This document shows, piece after piece, positions 1-8,812 of a DNA stretch of 64,000 nt. The position numbers and the translations under genes were made by a program. Under the pieces are notes generated by a model that saw only the letters and a program-made list of their open reading frames with translations, was not told where the DNA came from and searched no databases. The stretch comes from Clostridiales bacterium (GTDB lineage Bacteria; Bacillota; Clostridia; Saccharofermentanales; Saccharofermentanaceae). Location: contig JAFZLF010000018.1 in the NCBI GenBank assembly GCA_017551625.1, positions 18,494 through 82,493 on the forward strand, read 5' to 3'. Numbering within the stretch: the first letter of the stretch is position 1; the number at the start of each line of letters is the position of its first letter.

Positions 1-302
1 ATCCTGTTCCGAGGCAGAAGCAGTTCCGTCAGATCAAAGGCAAGTACGCCTTCAAAGTAGTTATCATATACAGCTGCTGATGCAATACATCCGAAGACAT
101 ACTTTATTTGTGAGAGAGTTCCGTCCAAAGTAAAGAACAGATATCTGTCAAGGCCATGGAACACCCGCAGTTTATTCTCAGCCATGAGATTGGCATATTC
201 CTGAGCAAAAGAGTCCATCTTCGATGTCGGCAATCCCGTGACAACCCAGTGGCACGGTGCCTCATCTTCACTGTGATTGGCGTATTTGATTTCGTAATCC
301 AT
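1..302 (-). CDS. Hypothetical protein, cut by the window edge
   Basis: An open frame begins with ATG at 302, eight bases after the clpP stop codon, and runs without a stop to base 1, giving about 100 residues. It begins MDYEIKYANHSEDEAPCHW and contains GLPTSKMDSFAQEYANLM. I recognise no family. There is no signal peptide; a short hydrophobic patch (FGCIASAAVY) is too short to call a membrane helix. The tight spacing behind clpP suggests one transcript with it. The composition looks like ordinary coding sequence of the AT-richer island. The start is inferred from the spacing, and the Shine-Dalgarno is weak. Confidence 0.6.
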   Translation of the reverse strand, partial: MDYEIKYANHSEDEAPCHWVVTGLPTSKMDSFAQEYANLMAENKLRVFHGLDRYLFFTLDGTLSQIKYVFGCIASAAVYDNYFEGVLAFDLTELLLPRNR

Positions 303-309
303 CACTTTA

Positions 310-909
310 CTAAGCATCATCCTCAATCTCCTTTCCGATGATACGATCTACCAGGCCGTATTTCTTCGCTTCAACTGCACTCAGCCAGTAGTCTCTGTCC
401 ATATCCTTGAGAAGCGTCTTCATTCCTTTCCCGGTATGTTCGGAAAGATGCCGGGCAAGCTTCTCACGAGTATTCAGAATATGGTCGCACACCCTGCTGA
501 TTTCTGAAGCCTGTCCCTTCACCCCGCCGATCGGCTGATGAATCATCACCTCAGCATGCTTTCCGATAAGACGCTCACCCGAATCGCCACTGGCCAGGAT
601 CACCGCCGCCATCGAAGCTGCCAGTCCATAGCAACAAGTACTGACGATGCAAGGAGATTCTTCCATCGCATCAATGATTGCAAAACCGGCCGATACCGAC
701 CCACCTGGGGAATTGATAAAAAGCGTGATCGGGTCAGAAGACATATCCTCGAGAACATGCATCTGTGAGATAATGTTCGTCGCACACATATCCTCGATCT
801 CACCACAGAGATAGATCCTTCTGTTACTCAGTTCATAACTGAGCGGCGATATCAACTGCTCAGTTCCGCTTCTGTTTACAATTACATTGGGTATAAACAA
901 CTCACTCAT
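310..909 (-). CDS. clpP: ATP-dependent Clp protease proteolytic subunit (solitary paralogue)
   Basis: Serine peptidase of family S14, which forms the double-heptamer chamber fed by Clp ATPases in the cytoplasm. The 199-residue length is normal. The catalytic triad is visible: Ser99 in GLAASMA, His124 in MIHQP, and Asp173 in DRDYW, with family-typical spacing. The NSPGG oxyanion element is at 66-70. A good Shine-Dalgarno (GGAGG) precedes the ATG. A small palindrome (ATTCAA-AC-TTGAAT, 921-934) lies just upstream and could be an operator. No clpX or trigger factor gene is adjacent. Its neighbours are small unknown proteins and an NLR-like gene in an AT-richer segment, so this is probably an accessory copy rather than the housekeeping one. 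That last point is inference; the ClpP assignment itself is secure. Confidence 0.95.
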   Translation of the reverse strand: MSELFIPNVIVNRSGTEQLISPLSYELSNRRIYLCGEIEDMCATNIISQMHVLEDMSSDPITLFINSPGGSVSAGFAIIDAMEESPCIVSTCCYGLAASMAAVILASGDSGERLIGKHAEVMIHQPIGGVKGQASEISRVCDHILNTREKLARHLSEHTGKGMKTLLKDMDRDYWLSAVEAKKYGLVDRIIGKEIEDDA

Positions 910-1056
910 ATTTGACCTCCATTCAAACTTGAATAGTATTAATTCAAAGAAAAAGCACTGACCTCTTCCTGTTTTCGTTTCATAGTCCTCCCATCTACAT
1001 GATAGGTTCTTTCAATGTCTGACGTGCATTCCCATAGGATACAAATCAAACGCTCA

Positions 1057-1575
1057 TTAAGAATCGTCCGATTGCAGTCGTTCAAGCGCACATGTCAGTA
1101 ACACTCGATAGTATTCTTTCATATCTGGTTCGATTCTCCCGGCACACATGCGACTCAAAGTCTTATATAACCGACAAGCTTCACTTGTCATCGAACGCAC
1201 ATATATCCAGAAAAACTCACTATCAAATGCCCCGGGGCGAACCAGATAAGAATAATCAAAGAAGACTACACCTGTTTCCATATCAATACGAAGATTGGTA
1301 AATGCTTTGTCCCTATACTCCGTCAGAAACAATGCCAGTATGGGAAGCATCCCTTGTTCAGAAGCGAAAGGGAAGACTAGCCGGATATTAATCTTCTTGT
1401 CATACGCAAAGAAATAGATACGCATTTTGTAATCATTGATAACAATCTCCATTACCAGAGCATTACTATGTTTCGAAGATGTAAGAAATACAAACGAATT
1501 GCAATCAAGTTCTTCTTTTATGACATCTATTAAACTTATCGGTTTTTCTTCCAAGCTATCCATACACTTCATCAC
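1057..1575 (-). CDS. Hypothetical protein, possibly YbjN-like
   Basis: A 172-residue soluble protein with no signal peptide or membrane helix. The middle reads as alternating strands followed by a helix (residues about 85-105) and then NLRIDMETGVVFFDYS. This pattern, a helix and then a short 'ld..tG.v.f' strand pair, resembles YbjN/type III chaperone-like folds. The C-terminal third is helical. The resemblance is structural and weak, so I do not assign a function. It sits between clpP and another small unknown gene on the same strand, and a second, much clearer YbjN-like protein lies at 13579-14001. The first codons are MMKC, so the start could be either of two adjacent ATGs. Confidence 0.6.
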   Translation of the reverse strand: MMKCMDSLEEKPISLIDVIKEELDCNSFVFLTSSKHSNALVMEIVINDYKMRIYFFAYDKKINIRLVFPFASEQGMLPILALFLTEYRDKAFTNLRIDMETGVVFFDYSYLVRPGAFDSEFFWIYVRSMTSEACRLYKTLSRMCAGRIEPDMKEYYRVLLTCALERLQSDDS

Positions 1576-1630
1576 TTCCCATGTATTCTAAGATCTGACT
1601 CATTCGCTCGACTTCGAAACAGCACAGTCC

Positions 1631-2005
1631 TCACAGGCGCTCGCAACCATGAGCATCAAGATAGTCATTGAGTTCGTCAATATCATAGTCGGCATAATAA
1701 TCATCAGAATGTTCGCGAAGATACTGCCAGATCAGCCGGTTCTCATCGCTCATCCTTGGGCTCAGCACAATATTCGCCGCCTCAAGATAATCCGCAAACA
1801 AAATTGCAGGGACATTGGCGCCAATGCCAATGCGGAGATAAATAACGGGGTCGTGACTTTTTCCGCTCCTTACTTTATAATAGTAGCGTCGGGATTCGTA
1901 ATCAGCATACACACAGACTTCAATCACAGTCCGGTGGCAACGCTTTCTTGATTCGAACAGAATCTGATCGATTCTGCGGCAGGCTTTTGTGGAAAGCTGT
2001 TTCAT
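1631..2005 (-). CDS. Hypothetical protein
   Basis: A 124-residue basic-then-acidic protein beginning MKQLSTKACRRIDQILF. The N-terminal half has a strand-rich segment with clustered Tyr and Arg (YESRRYYYKV). The C-terminal half is strongly acidic and aromatic (DDYYADYDIDELNDYLD). No known family is recognised. The start is well supported: a strong Shine-Dalgarno (GAGGAGG) sits just upstream, and a near-consensus promoter precedes it. It is probably the first gene of a minus-strand transcript that continues through 1057-1575 towards clpP, although a gap of about 150 bases separates that gene from clpP. Confidence 0.65.
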   Translation of the reverse strand: MKQLSTKACRRIDQILFESRKRCHRTVIEVCVYADYESRRYYYKVRSGKSHDPVIYLRIGIGANVPAILFADYLEAANIVLSPRMSDENRLIWQYLREHSDDYYADYDIDELNDYLDAHGCERL

Positions 2006-2022
2006 GGTGTTTACCTCCTCGT

Positions 2023-2051
2023 ATAGTATGTGACCATTTTATAACTGACAA
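2023..2051 (-). promoter_or_regulatory. Sigma-70-type promoter for the minus-strand unknown gene at 1631-2005
   Basis: Read on the minus strand, TTGTCA and TACTAT are separated by exactly 17 bases, a near-consensus housekeeping promoter. It lies about 25 bases upstream of the gene's start codon. It is divergent from the NLR-like gene, which begins about 100 bases away on the other strand. Confidence 0.65.
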
Positions 2052-2083
2052 CTTTTGCTGTCGTAGACATCAGTGCATCAATA

Positions 2084-2105
2084 AGTGCGACATTAGTGCG
2101 ACATT
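2084..2105 (+). repeat. 11-bp perfect tandem repeat upstream of the STAND gene
   Basis: AGTGCGACATT occurs twice, head to tail with no gap, ending just before the Shine-Dalgarno of the NLR-like gene. One copy per DNA turn in a divergent promoter region would suit an operator. Function is inferred only from position. Confidence 0.55.
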
Positions 2106-2122
2106 TTCGAAAGGCAAATAAT

Positions 2123-4969
2123 ATGACCAGATACAAAATCGGAGAAGCTGCTATAATTAGATTTTTAACAATAGAAGAACCATTAGGTGAGGATGAAAGA
2201 TTCTACAATATCTATTATCCGGATTCAACGAATGCTCTTACTCCAGTACTCGAGAGATGCATTGCTGCTTTAGCATATTTGTACAATCAGTCTCATCGAG
2301 GCATCCTCCCTAAAGAGATAGCCGAATTTTTACCTGAGGGTAGTGTCAATCTTGATATTCCCGCTATAAGGAAGAGAATCCAACGCGTCAAGGAGAAGAA
2401 CGAACTGTGGGATAGCCTGATCAGACATCCAGTAAATGAGAATGGTAAGCAAGGGAACGGCTTCGAAATTGGTGATTTTGAGGAGATACCTGACGCTCCC
2501 CTCTCTCAAGAAGTTTCTGAGAACACGAATGATATTGATGAAACTGTTTTTCAGAATTGCTCAGATGACACTTCACTTGAAGGAAATATATCTAGCAGTA
2601 ACGAGAACACCAATTCCACCCACACTTCTTCAGCATCCAACGCTAATGTTAAATACCCTGCAAATAAGGTATCCGTAGCCTGTCAAAACAAATCGTTTTT
2701 CCGTACAGACGAGATTAGCAACATTAGGGATCTTCTACTCTCATGCCAGCACTCTGCCATTGCGCTATCTGCAGATGGTGGAATCGGAAAATCCACGATA
2801 GCCAGAGAACTCTATTTCGACACCCAAATCAACGAGCATTATTCCAAAGTAATATGGATAGACTATATCGGAAACCTTGACGATTCTATCCTTAACGCCG
2901 TAGATATGTTCTCGGAAATACCCGACAGAGACATCCGGCTATCGATGATACATGAATACCTTACCAATCATACGGAGCCCGTGTTGCTTTTTATCGACAA
3001 TGTCATCGACGACAAGGTTGCAAATCAAGATCCTATTCACGAAAAAGGCACTTTTACTCCGCTAAATGTGTCAAGCCTATCTGCGCATGTCGATGTGCTT
3101 ATTACGACAAGACTCGACGCTCTTCCAAACGAAGAGTATATCATTGTGCGTATAGAAAGCTTTAAAGAGAATACTGATCTTGGCGAAGATCTATTCTTGT
3201 TTCACTACAATTCGCTCAAATCAACTTCATCGATTTCATGCGCAACCAGAAGCCAAATCAAGCAAATCGTGACCTGGTGCAATGGGAACCCTTTCGCCAT
3301 TATGCTGTTTGCAAAGCAGGCCGCCAGTTCTTCGTTAAGAAGTGTATATGAGCATCTTAAAGGTTACTTTTCGGCCAACCAGAATACGAGCTTGTCTACG
3401 GAACAACTGATTGATGCTGCGATAGCACACAGGGCATTCTCTGAAGCAGAAAGGCGGATTGTGCTCGGATTTGCAATCTTGCCAAATATATATCTGACGG
3501 AAAATGAATGTTCGGAATGGTTCTCTTACGATCTATCCTGTATCAGCCAACTTGCATGCGAAGGTTGGTTGGAGAATGAATCTTCCGATAATAATCGATA
3601 TCAGATGCATGATCTTGTCAAGTACGCTATCAAAAAAAGCAAGATTGGGCTGGATTGCGCAGACATACTACTAGACGAGGATAAATATGCATATGAAGAT
3701 TACAGTATGACGTACAAGTTTGCATCTCGAGAGGGCTTAGTTCCCTCATTTATTGACTCGTATACTAAACTGATAAGTATGATTTGTGAGAATAACCAGT
3801 CATCTTTATATGATCCTTCCATCTATTCTCAAGTCACTCGTCTAGTCGAGGTTCTTAAAACGACTTTGATATTCTGTATTCTTACAAATATGCAGCGTGC
3901 CAGAATCGCTCATATGATTGCTACCATTTCATTCAAGATTATCAAAAATGACATCCTTACATACAACAGTTACAGTCATGCCATCAACTGTATGAGACGT
4001 TGTAGCTCACGCGCCAGAAACAGATCCGAAGAATTCGAAGCACAGCAATTCATGTTCCATTATCATTTTGACTTGGGTTATTTTCTTTCTTCATTAGAGA
4101 GCAATCGATATACCGAGGCAGAAGGAATATTACGTCGTGCTACAGGTTTTCTTAACCAGACATACTCAAAATACTTAACCGATACCGATAAGGATTTTGT
4201 TTACATTTCCAATAATATTGTTTTGGTTCTTCACGAATCAGACATTGATCTTCTTGATACTCACTTTATCAAAAGAGTACTCTCAGAAAGATATACCAAC
4301 AAGCTCGAAGAATTCATCAGGGACTATGCTACCGTTCTCGATCATTTGGGCTATATCCTGACTATATCCAACAACGGAGATTTCGAAGAGGCGAAACTGC
4401 ATCTGAAGATTGCTGAAGAACTTGTATGTACATTATATGTTACTAATTCGGAGAAGTACAAGCGTTTACTCGCCAGAATAGATGACAACCTCGGATATCT
4501 TCTTTTCCACATCGGTCCGGAATATCCAGGTTCAAATTACCATCTGCAAAAAGCGCTTAATGCCAGGAAAGAGCTTCTACGAGAAGACCGATACAAGTAT
4601 ATCTCTGAGTACTCCTGGACGCTAAACAATCTTGCAGAATTGCAGACATGTATGGGCGGCGATAATCTCACCGAATCGGAGAAGAACTATAGAAAAGCAA
4701 TCGAAATGCGAGAAGAACTGAACACCAACAAACATGGTAAATACCGTCACTATATCGCATGGTCCAACTACGGATTAGGTCGTTGTCTCGCGCGGCAGGG
4801 CAGATTGAGTGAAGCGAAGGAATACTTTAAAGCTGCACTTGATATATATACTGATCTCGCAGCCAAGACAAAATCCTATAAGAAAGACTGTGAGTATGTC
4901 CGGAATGTTGATATGGATCTAGAAGATGAATTCAAACCATGGATAGGAAACCATTCGCACTTCAACTGA
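2123..4969 (+). CDS. NLR-like STAND ATPase: winged helix, NB-ARC and TPR domains
   Basis: 948 residues. Residues about 40-95 look like an OmpR-type winged helix (LERCIAALAYLYN...IRKRIQRVK). A Ser/Asn/Thr-rich linker follows (130-175). The NTPase core shows Walker A GGIGKST (219-225), Walker B VLLFIDN (287-293), an ITTR sensor motif (327-330), a GNPFAI element equivalent to GLPL near 388, and MHD at 495-497. This order is diagnostic of NB-ARC proteins. The C-terminal half (about 600-930) contains tetratricopeptide-like helical repeats, for example ending in LARQGRLSEAKEYFKAALD. STAND proteins act as ligand-triggered oligomerising switches; here the output could be DNA binding through the N-terminus. 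A GTG at 2096 would add nine residues, but the ATG used here has an AAAGG Shine-Dalgarno at good spacing. The trigger and output are unknown. An antiphage role is possible but unproven. Confidence 0.85.
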   Translation: MTRYKIGEAAIIRFLTIEEPLGEDERFYNIYYPDSTNALTPVLERCIAALAYLYNQSHRGILPKEIAEFLPEGSVNLDIPAIRKRIQRVKEKNELWDSLIRHPVNENGKQGNGFEIGDFEEIPDAPLSQEVSENTNDIDETVFQNCSDDTSLEGNISSSNENTNSTHTSSASNANVKYPANKVSVACQNKSFFRTDEISNIRDLLLSCQHSAIALSADGGIGKSTIARELYFDTQINEHYSKVIWIDYIGNLDDSILNAVDMFSEIPDRDIRLSMIHEYLTNHTEPVLLFIDNVIDDKVANQDPIHEKGTFTPLNVSSLSAHVDVLITTRLDALPNEEYIIVRIESFKENTDLGEDLFLFHYNSLKSTSSISCATRSQIKQIVTWCNGNPFAIMLFAKQAASSSLRSVYEHLKGYFSANQNTSLSTEQLIDAAIAHRAFSEAERRIVLGFAILPNIYLTENECSEWFSYDLSCISQLACEGWLENESSDNNRYQMHDLVKYAIKKSKIGLDCADILLDEDKYAYEDYSMTYKFASREGLVPSFIDSYTKLISMICENNQSSLYDPSIYSQVTRLVEVLKTTLIFCILTNMQRARIAHMIATISFKIIKNDILTYNSYSHAINCMRRCSSRARNRSEEFEAQQFMFHYHFDLGYFLSSLESNRYTEAEGILRRATGFLNQTYSKYLTDTDKDFVYISNNIVLVLHESDIDLLDTHFIKRVLSERYTNKLEEFIRDYATVLDHLGYILTISNNGDFEEAKLHLKIAEELVCTLYVTNSEKYKRLLARIDDNLGYLLFHIGPEYPGSNYHLQKALNARKELLREDRYKYISEYSWTLNNLAELQTCMGGDNLTESEKNYRKAIEMREELNTNKHGKYRHYIAWSNYGLGRCLARQGRLSEAKEYFKAALDIYTDLAAKTKSYKKDCEYVRNVDMDLEDEFKPWIGNHSHFN

Positions 4970-5012
4970 ATATTCATTCAGTAAAACCAAGTCAAAAACC
5001 CTGGAGGAGAAT

Positions 5013-5300
5013 ATGAACAAGAACAGTTTTTCTATGATTGATAAAAATGGAAACGAGGTCATTTACGACGTACTCTTCACATTTGAAAGTGACGAAACCG
5101 GCAAAAACTACATTGTCTATACAGATAATTCCAGAGATGAGAATGGCAGCATTCAAGTATTTGCATCCATCTATGACCCAGAAGACCCCGAAGGTCATTT
5201 AGAGGCCGTAACCACCGACGAAGAATGGAATATGATTGAGGAAGTACTTGAAAGAGCACGAGAAGAAGCCCAGCGTGCCAAAAAGGATCTCGATGAGTAA
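5013..5300 (+). CDS. DUF1292 (YrzB-like) family protein
   Basis: A 95-residue acidic protein. It has the family pattern: a strand pair with DKNGNEVIYDVLFTFE, then a segment around YIVYTDN, the short IYDPEDPEG segment, and a helical C-terminus containing EEWNMIEEVLERA. DUF1292 proteins are small, soluble and of unknown function. In Firmicutes they usually sit beside ruvX and alaS, so this copy within an AT-rich island is probably a paralogue. A strong Shine-Dalgarno (GGAGGAGA) precedes the ATG, 43 bases after the STAND gene stop. A perfect 8-bp hairpin (TGTATTTT/AAAATACA, 5337-5355) follows, without a T-tract, so it is not a convincing terminator. Confidence 0.8.
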   Translation: MNKNSFSMIDKNGNEVIYDVLFTFESDETGKNYIVYTDNSRDENGSIQVFASIYDPEDPEGHLEAVTTDEEWNMIEEVLERAREEAQRAKKDLDE

Positions 5301-5415
5301 TACTCATTAATCAGAAAAAGCCTGTTTCTTTCGTATTGTATTTTCCTAAAATACATCCTTTTCAGTCTTCTGATTGATAATAGAATCACAATCAAGTGAA
5401 AAGGAGAAGAGAGAA

Positions 5416-6702
5416 ATGGCAGGGACAAAAAAGATCAAGCATCCCATCTTATTGACACTTGGAGTTGTCTTTATTTTTCATTCAGTTTTAAAGAACAATA
5501 ATGATGCCTCAAGCAATAAGCATGACGCTGTCAGCATCACGTCGTCAGATAGTTCGCAACCTGAAGCCAAAACCGAAGAAGTCTATTCTCCCACATGTGA
5601 GGAAACAGTATATGCTAAACCCGAGACCTATGTAGAAGATAGCTTGTGGGATACCGGAACAATCACTACCAGCAGTGAACGATCATACTCCGATGAAACA
5701 ATCGACTCGCAAAACGAAAACAGTTCTTCATACGTATCTGCTTCATATTGGGACGCAAATCCATATACTGCAATTGAAAAAGCAATTCAAGAGATGGCAT
5801 CTCAGATCACAATTGAAGATGATGCGTACACGCTTACATGGGCGGACGTTGGCACGATGCCATATGGGAGTTTCTGGATCAAGAGCATCACAAGTTCACA
5901 TTATACCGAAAACGGACATGATTACAACACGTACTATTTTGAATACTATAATGTCTCTTCTGACGACATTATAGAGATGAAGGCTCAGATCGATGAACGC
6001 TATCAAGAGATTGTTTCATATATTCCGGAAGATGCCGATACTTTTGAGACAGCGAGAATTGTTCATGACATTTTAGTCTCCGAGATCTCATACGATCATA
6101 CTCTGACTCAGGATTATAGAACGAGTGTCTATGGCGGTCTTGTTCGTGGCCAAGCGGTCTGTTGCGGTTATGCGACTACATATTGTTTCATCCTTAACAG
6201 ATTAGGCATCCCCTGTCAAATCATCCAAAATGATGACCACTCCTTCAATAAAATCGGGAGTACCTATGTTGATGTGACCTGGGACGATGATGATTGTATT
6301 GACGAAAACGGAAATGCTGTTATCAGATACACATATTTCGGAATGAGTCTTGATACCGTAAATTCGATTCCAGCTCACGAGGTAGCCTATGTTTCATATA
6401 ACGAAGGATCGGATGCATATATTTTGCCCTCCTACTTTGAGTACTACGGATACGAATTGTCTTACTATGACTATAACGCAATTGTCAATATCTTTCGCGA
6501 ACAATACTCTACGGGCAATCTTTTCCCCTCGGTTCATTTTGCGAACTCCGATGCTTACTATGAATTTGCCGAGAAAATCAATACAGATATCTGGTCAATT
6601 CTTCCTGACATCGGATATAGCGGAGAATACATCGTATTCTATCCTGATGAAGAAAACCTAACTTGGAGACTGGGACTAAGTCCTGTCATCAGCCTCGATT
6701 AA
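5416..6702 (+). CDS. Membrane-anchored transglutaminase-like protein
   Basis: 428 residues. An uncleaved hydrophobic segment (about 10-25) follows a lysine-rich start, so it is probably tethered to the membrane and exposed outside. A long Ser/Thr/Glu-rich linker leads to a transglutaminase-like fold with Cys249 (QAVCCGYA), His275 (DDHSFNK) and Asp286 (VDVTWDD), the Cys-His-Asp triad of the papain-like superfamily. The typical 'GLVRG.AVC.GYA' context is present. Such domains act as peptidases or cross-linkers on surface proteins or wall peptides; the substrate cannot be told from sequence. The ATG chosen has AAGGAG nine bases upstream; an ATG at 5374 would add 14 residues ahead of the Lys-rich start. 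The neighbouring genes also encode membrane or surface proteins. Confidence 0.82.
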   Translation: MAGTKKIKHPILLTLGVVFIFHSVLKNNNDASSNKHDAVSITSSDSSQPEAKTEEVYSPTCEETVYAKPETYVEDSLWDTGTITTSSERSYSDETIDSQNENSSSYVSASYWDANPYTAIEKAIQEMASQITIEDDAYTLTWADVGTMPYGSFWIKSITSSHYTENGHDYNTYYFEYYNVSSDDIIEMKAQIDERYQEIVSYIPEDADTFETARIVHDILVSEISYDHTLTQDYRTSVYGGLVRGQAVCCGYATTYCFILNRLGIPCQIIQNDDHSFNKIGSTYVDVTWDDDDCIDENGNAVIRYTYFGMSLDTVNSIPAHEVAYVSYNEGSDAYILPSYFEYYGYELSYYDYNAIVNIFREQYSTGNLFPSVHFANSDAYYEFAEKINTDIWSILPDIGYSGEYIVFYPDEENLTWRLGLSPVISLD

Positions 6703-6799
6703 GACGAGACTATTGACCTCACATTTGTGTACCCTTATCAACTACAGTGTCAAGTCAAAGTATTTATATAAACCAACTGCAAATTTGAGGAGGTACTCT

Positions 6800-7648
6800 A
6801 TGATACGTTCAAGAACATGTCCAAATTGTGGTGCTCAGTATGACGTGAGAAATGGTTATTATCACTGTCCGTACTGCAATTCCACATTCGATATCCTTCC
6901 AGACGAGTCAGAAGTGGTTCGTCACACACCGACTTTCGAAACAAGAGAGAATAGTCCGGCAAGTCTCCCTTCTGTACCAAGTCAGGCTAATATTCCCAGC
7001 CATTCGCTTAATGACGGCTTCTCTTTCGCCGCTATCGCTTGTGGTGTTATCGCCGTCATAGTGATCATATCCATCTTCAACTTGGGAAAGAAAAAGGATT
7101 CCTGGACTCTGTCGGATAATGCGAATCGCAACGGGAACACAGAGAATACAATCAGTAATGGCAGTTCATCGCACAAGCCGAGTGATACGAATGCTGCACA
7201 GCCTACCGTTCCTGATCACGTCTATTTGACATCCATCGAACCGTATACATATTCAACGAATTCATTTCCTTTCTACGAGTTGTGTGACGGATCTAAGGAC
7301 ATATTTGGAAATGCTTACAGCACAGGAATACGCGCGAATAAAGGAGAAGCCTCTGTTTCTTACCGTCTGGATTCCGCGTATCGTTTCTTTACATTCACTC
7401 TCGCGGTTGATGAATACGAAAAAAGCAACAAGGATGTTGAAGGGAGTGTACGAGTATACGCAGATGGAGTCATTATCTTCGAACGTGTCGGGATCACTTC
7501 AGATTTTGAAACAGAAAGTGTTTCTCTAGATGTTTCAGGCACTAAAGACCTGACTATTGAGCTTTACGGAGACTATGTAACCGAGGCATCCATTACAGGA
7601 TTTCGTACACTCTATCCGATGATCTGTGATCCGATTCTTTACCGGTAA
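6800..7648 (+). CDS. Zinc-ribbon, single-pass membrane protein with NPCBM-like domain
   Basis: 282 residues. The N-terminus carries a zinc ribbon of two CPxC knuckles (Cys7, Cys10, Cys23, Cys26: TCPNCGAQY and YHCPYCNSTF). One membrane helix lies at about 74-95. After a low-complexity Asn/Ser linker comes a C-terminal beta domain (about 138-275). Its 'YLTSIEPYTYS', 'TGIRAN' and 'VRVYADG' segments match the NPCBM family, a galactose-binding-like fold found in carbohydrate-binding surface proteins. The topology is therefore a cytoplasmic zinc ribbon with an extracytoplasmic sugar- or protein-binding module. The start is supported by GAGGAGG seven bases upstream. It lies 97 bases after the transglutaminase-like gene and is probably co-transcribed with it. 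Confidence 0.78.
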   Translation: MIRSRTCPNCGAQYDVRNGYYHCPYCNSTFDILPDESEVVRHTPTFETRENSPASLPSVPSQANIPSHSLNDGFSFAAIACGVIAVIVIISIFNLGKKKDSWTLSDNANRNGNTENTISNGSSSHKPSDTNAAQPTVPDHVYLTSIEPYTYSTNSFPFYELCDGSKDIFGNAYSTGIRANKGEASVSYRLDSAYRFFTFTLAVDEYEKSNKDVEGSVRVYADGVIIFERVGITSDFETESVSLDVSGTKDLTIELYGDYVTEASITGFRTLYPMICDPILYR

Positions 7649-7681
7649 TCGATTAGCATTAAGATGAGGGAGGACATAAAA

Positions 7682-8731
7682 ATGGAAAAGACCAAGAAAA
7701 AATTTAATTCTTTGTACATCTACATCAGTCTTATCATCCATACCTTCTGGGTCATAACTTTCTGGATATGGTACAGAATCATTCTGTTCAGATGTCTTCC
7801 ACATCACTCACTGCATGAATCGAAGTGCATCCTGATTGGATTGGTTATATGCACTTCTATCATTGGAATGACAATTGATGTGACATACAAAAAAGATGGA
7901 TATTTCCCGTTTTTAAACCCTATCATCGGATTTGGTATGTATGCTTCGATGTCATATATGTTCTTGCATAGTCGTCTGGTAATCATTTCTTTAATAACTT
8001 GCTGTATCATTTCCATTGCGAGTACGCTTCTTTTGTTCATCCGCAACCATAGAGGCAGACACGGTACAGCTTTATCTACAAAAAAACGAATACATCTAGT
8101 TCTGATCAGAAGCAAGTCAATTGGGGCTCTTGGTTTCGTATTCATTATGGTATTCATAAGTTTACCTATCATTTTCCACGGTTATCTGATCAAGGCATCC
8201 GTCTCGCCAGCTAAACTATCGGATACAGGTGTATGGACGCTGCAGAACCAGAAAGAATCTCTCTTACTTCTAGATGAGGACTCGTGGAAGGAGTTATCGA
8301 TCACAAGGAGACTTAACATTTGTCAGATCATTGCAAATATCGAGACACAACGTTTAGGACTACATCACGAATTAAATGTTGTTGTCTCCGACATCAAAAG
8401 TGATGCTTTTGCCTACTATGACGAAAGCCAACATATGATCGTCATCGATTTAGAATGCTTAACTTACAGTTGTGCGGCCGAAACATGTAATACAGTTACG
8501 CATGAGTCTTTTCACGCCATGCAAAAGCAATTAGTCAATGAATATAGCGGAAATGAATCCAAGGAAATCGATACCGCACTTACAACGTACAAACACGAAT
8601 TTGAAAACTATATAAATCCTGAAACAGATAAGTTAGGCTACTACACCCAAACATGCGAAATATCGGCCAGAGAATATGCCAGATTAGAAACATCGATGAT
8701 TCTGAGCCAGATTGAATCGTCAGAAGAATAG
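7682..8731 (+). CDS. Multi-pass membrane protein with HExxH metalloprotease motif
   Basis: 349 residues. Four or five hydrophobic helices occupy about 12-170. A C-terminal soluble domain contains HESFH (274-278) in TVTHESFHAMQKQL, the zinc-binding HExxH motif of gluzincin-like peptidases. Downstream, CEISAREYARLE offers a Glu that could be the third ligand. This architecture suggests a membrane-anchored peptidase, but no peptidase family is recognised with certainty. GGGAGG lies eight bases before the ATG used; an upstream in-frame ATG at 7664 overlaps the Shine-Dalgarno and is unlikely. It follows the NPCBM gene by 33 bases. With the transglutaminase-like protein it forms a cluster of surface-exposed enzymes. 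Confidence 0.72.
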   Translation: MEKTKKKFNSLYIYISLIIHTFWVITFWIWYRIILFRCLPHHSLHESKCILIGLVICTSIIGMTIDVTYKKDGYFPFLNPIIGFGMYASMSYMFLHSRLVIISLITCCIISIASTLLLFIRNHRGRHGTALSTKKRIHLVLIRSKSIGALGFVFIMVFISLPIIFHGYLIKASVSPAKLSDTGVWTLQNQKESLLLLDEDSWKELSITRRLNICQIIANIETQRLGLHHELNVVVSDIKSDAFAYYDESQHMIVIDLECLTYSCAAETCNTVTHESFHAMQKQLVNEYSGNESKEIDTALTTYKHEFENYINPETDKLGYYTQTCEISAREYARLETSMILSQIESSEE

Positions 8732-8812
8732 ACAAGGGGATATCCACATGAAAGATAGTGTATACTGATATTATGCCCTGAATAATCGATGAAGAATTGA
8801 CGAGTTAACTAT

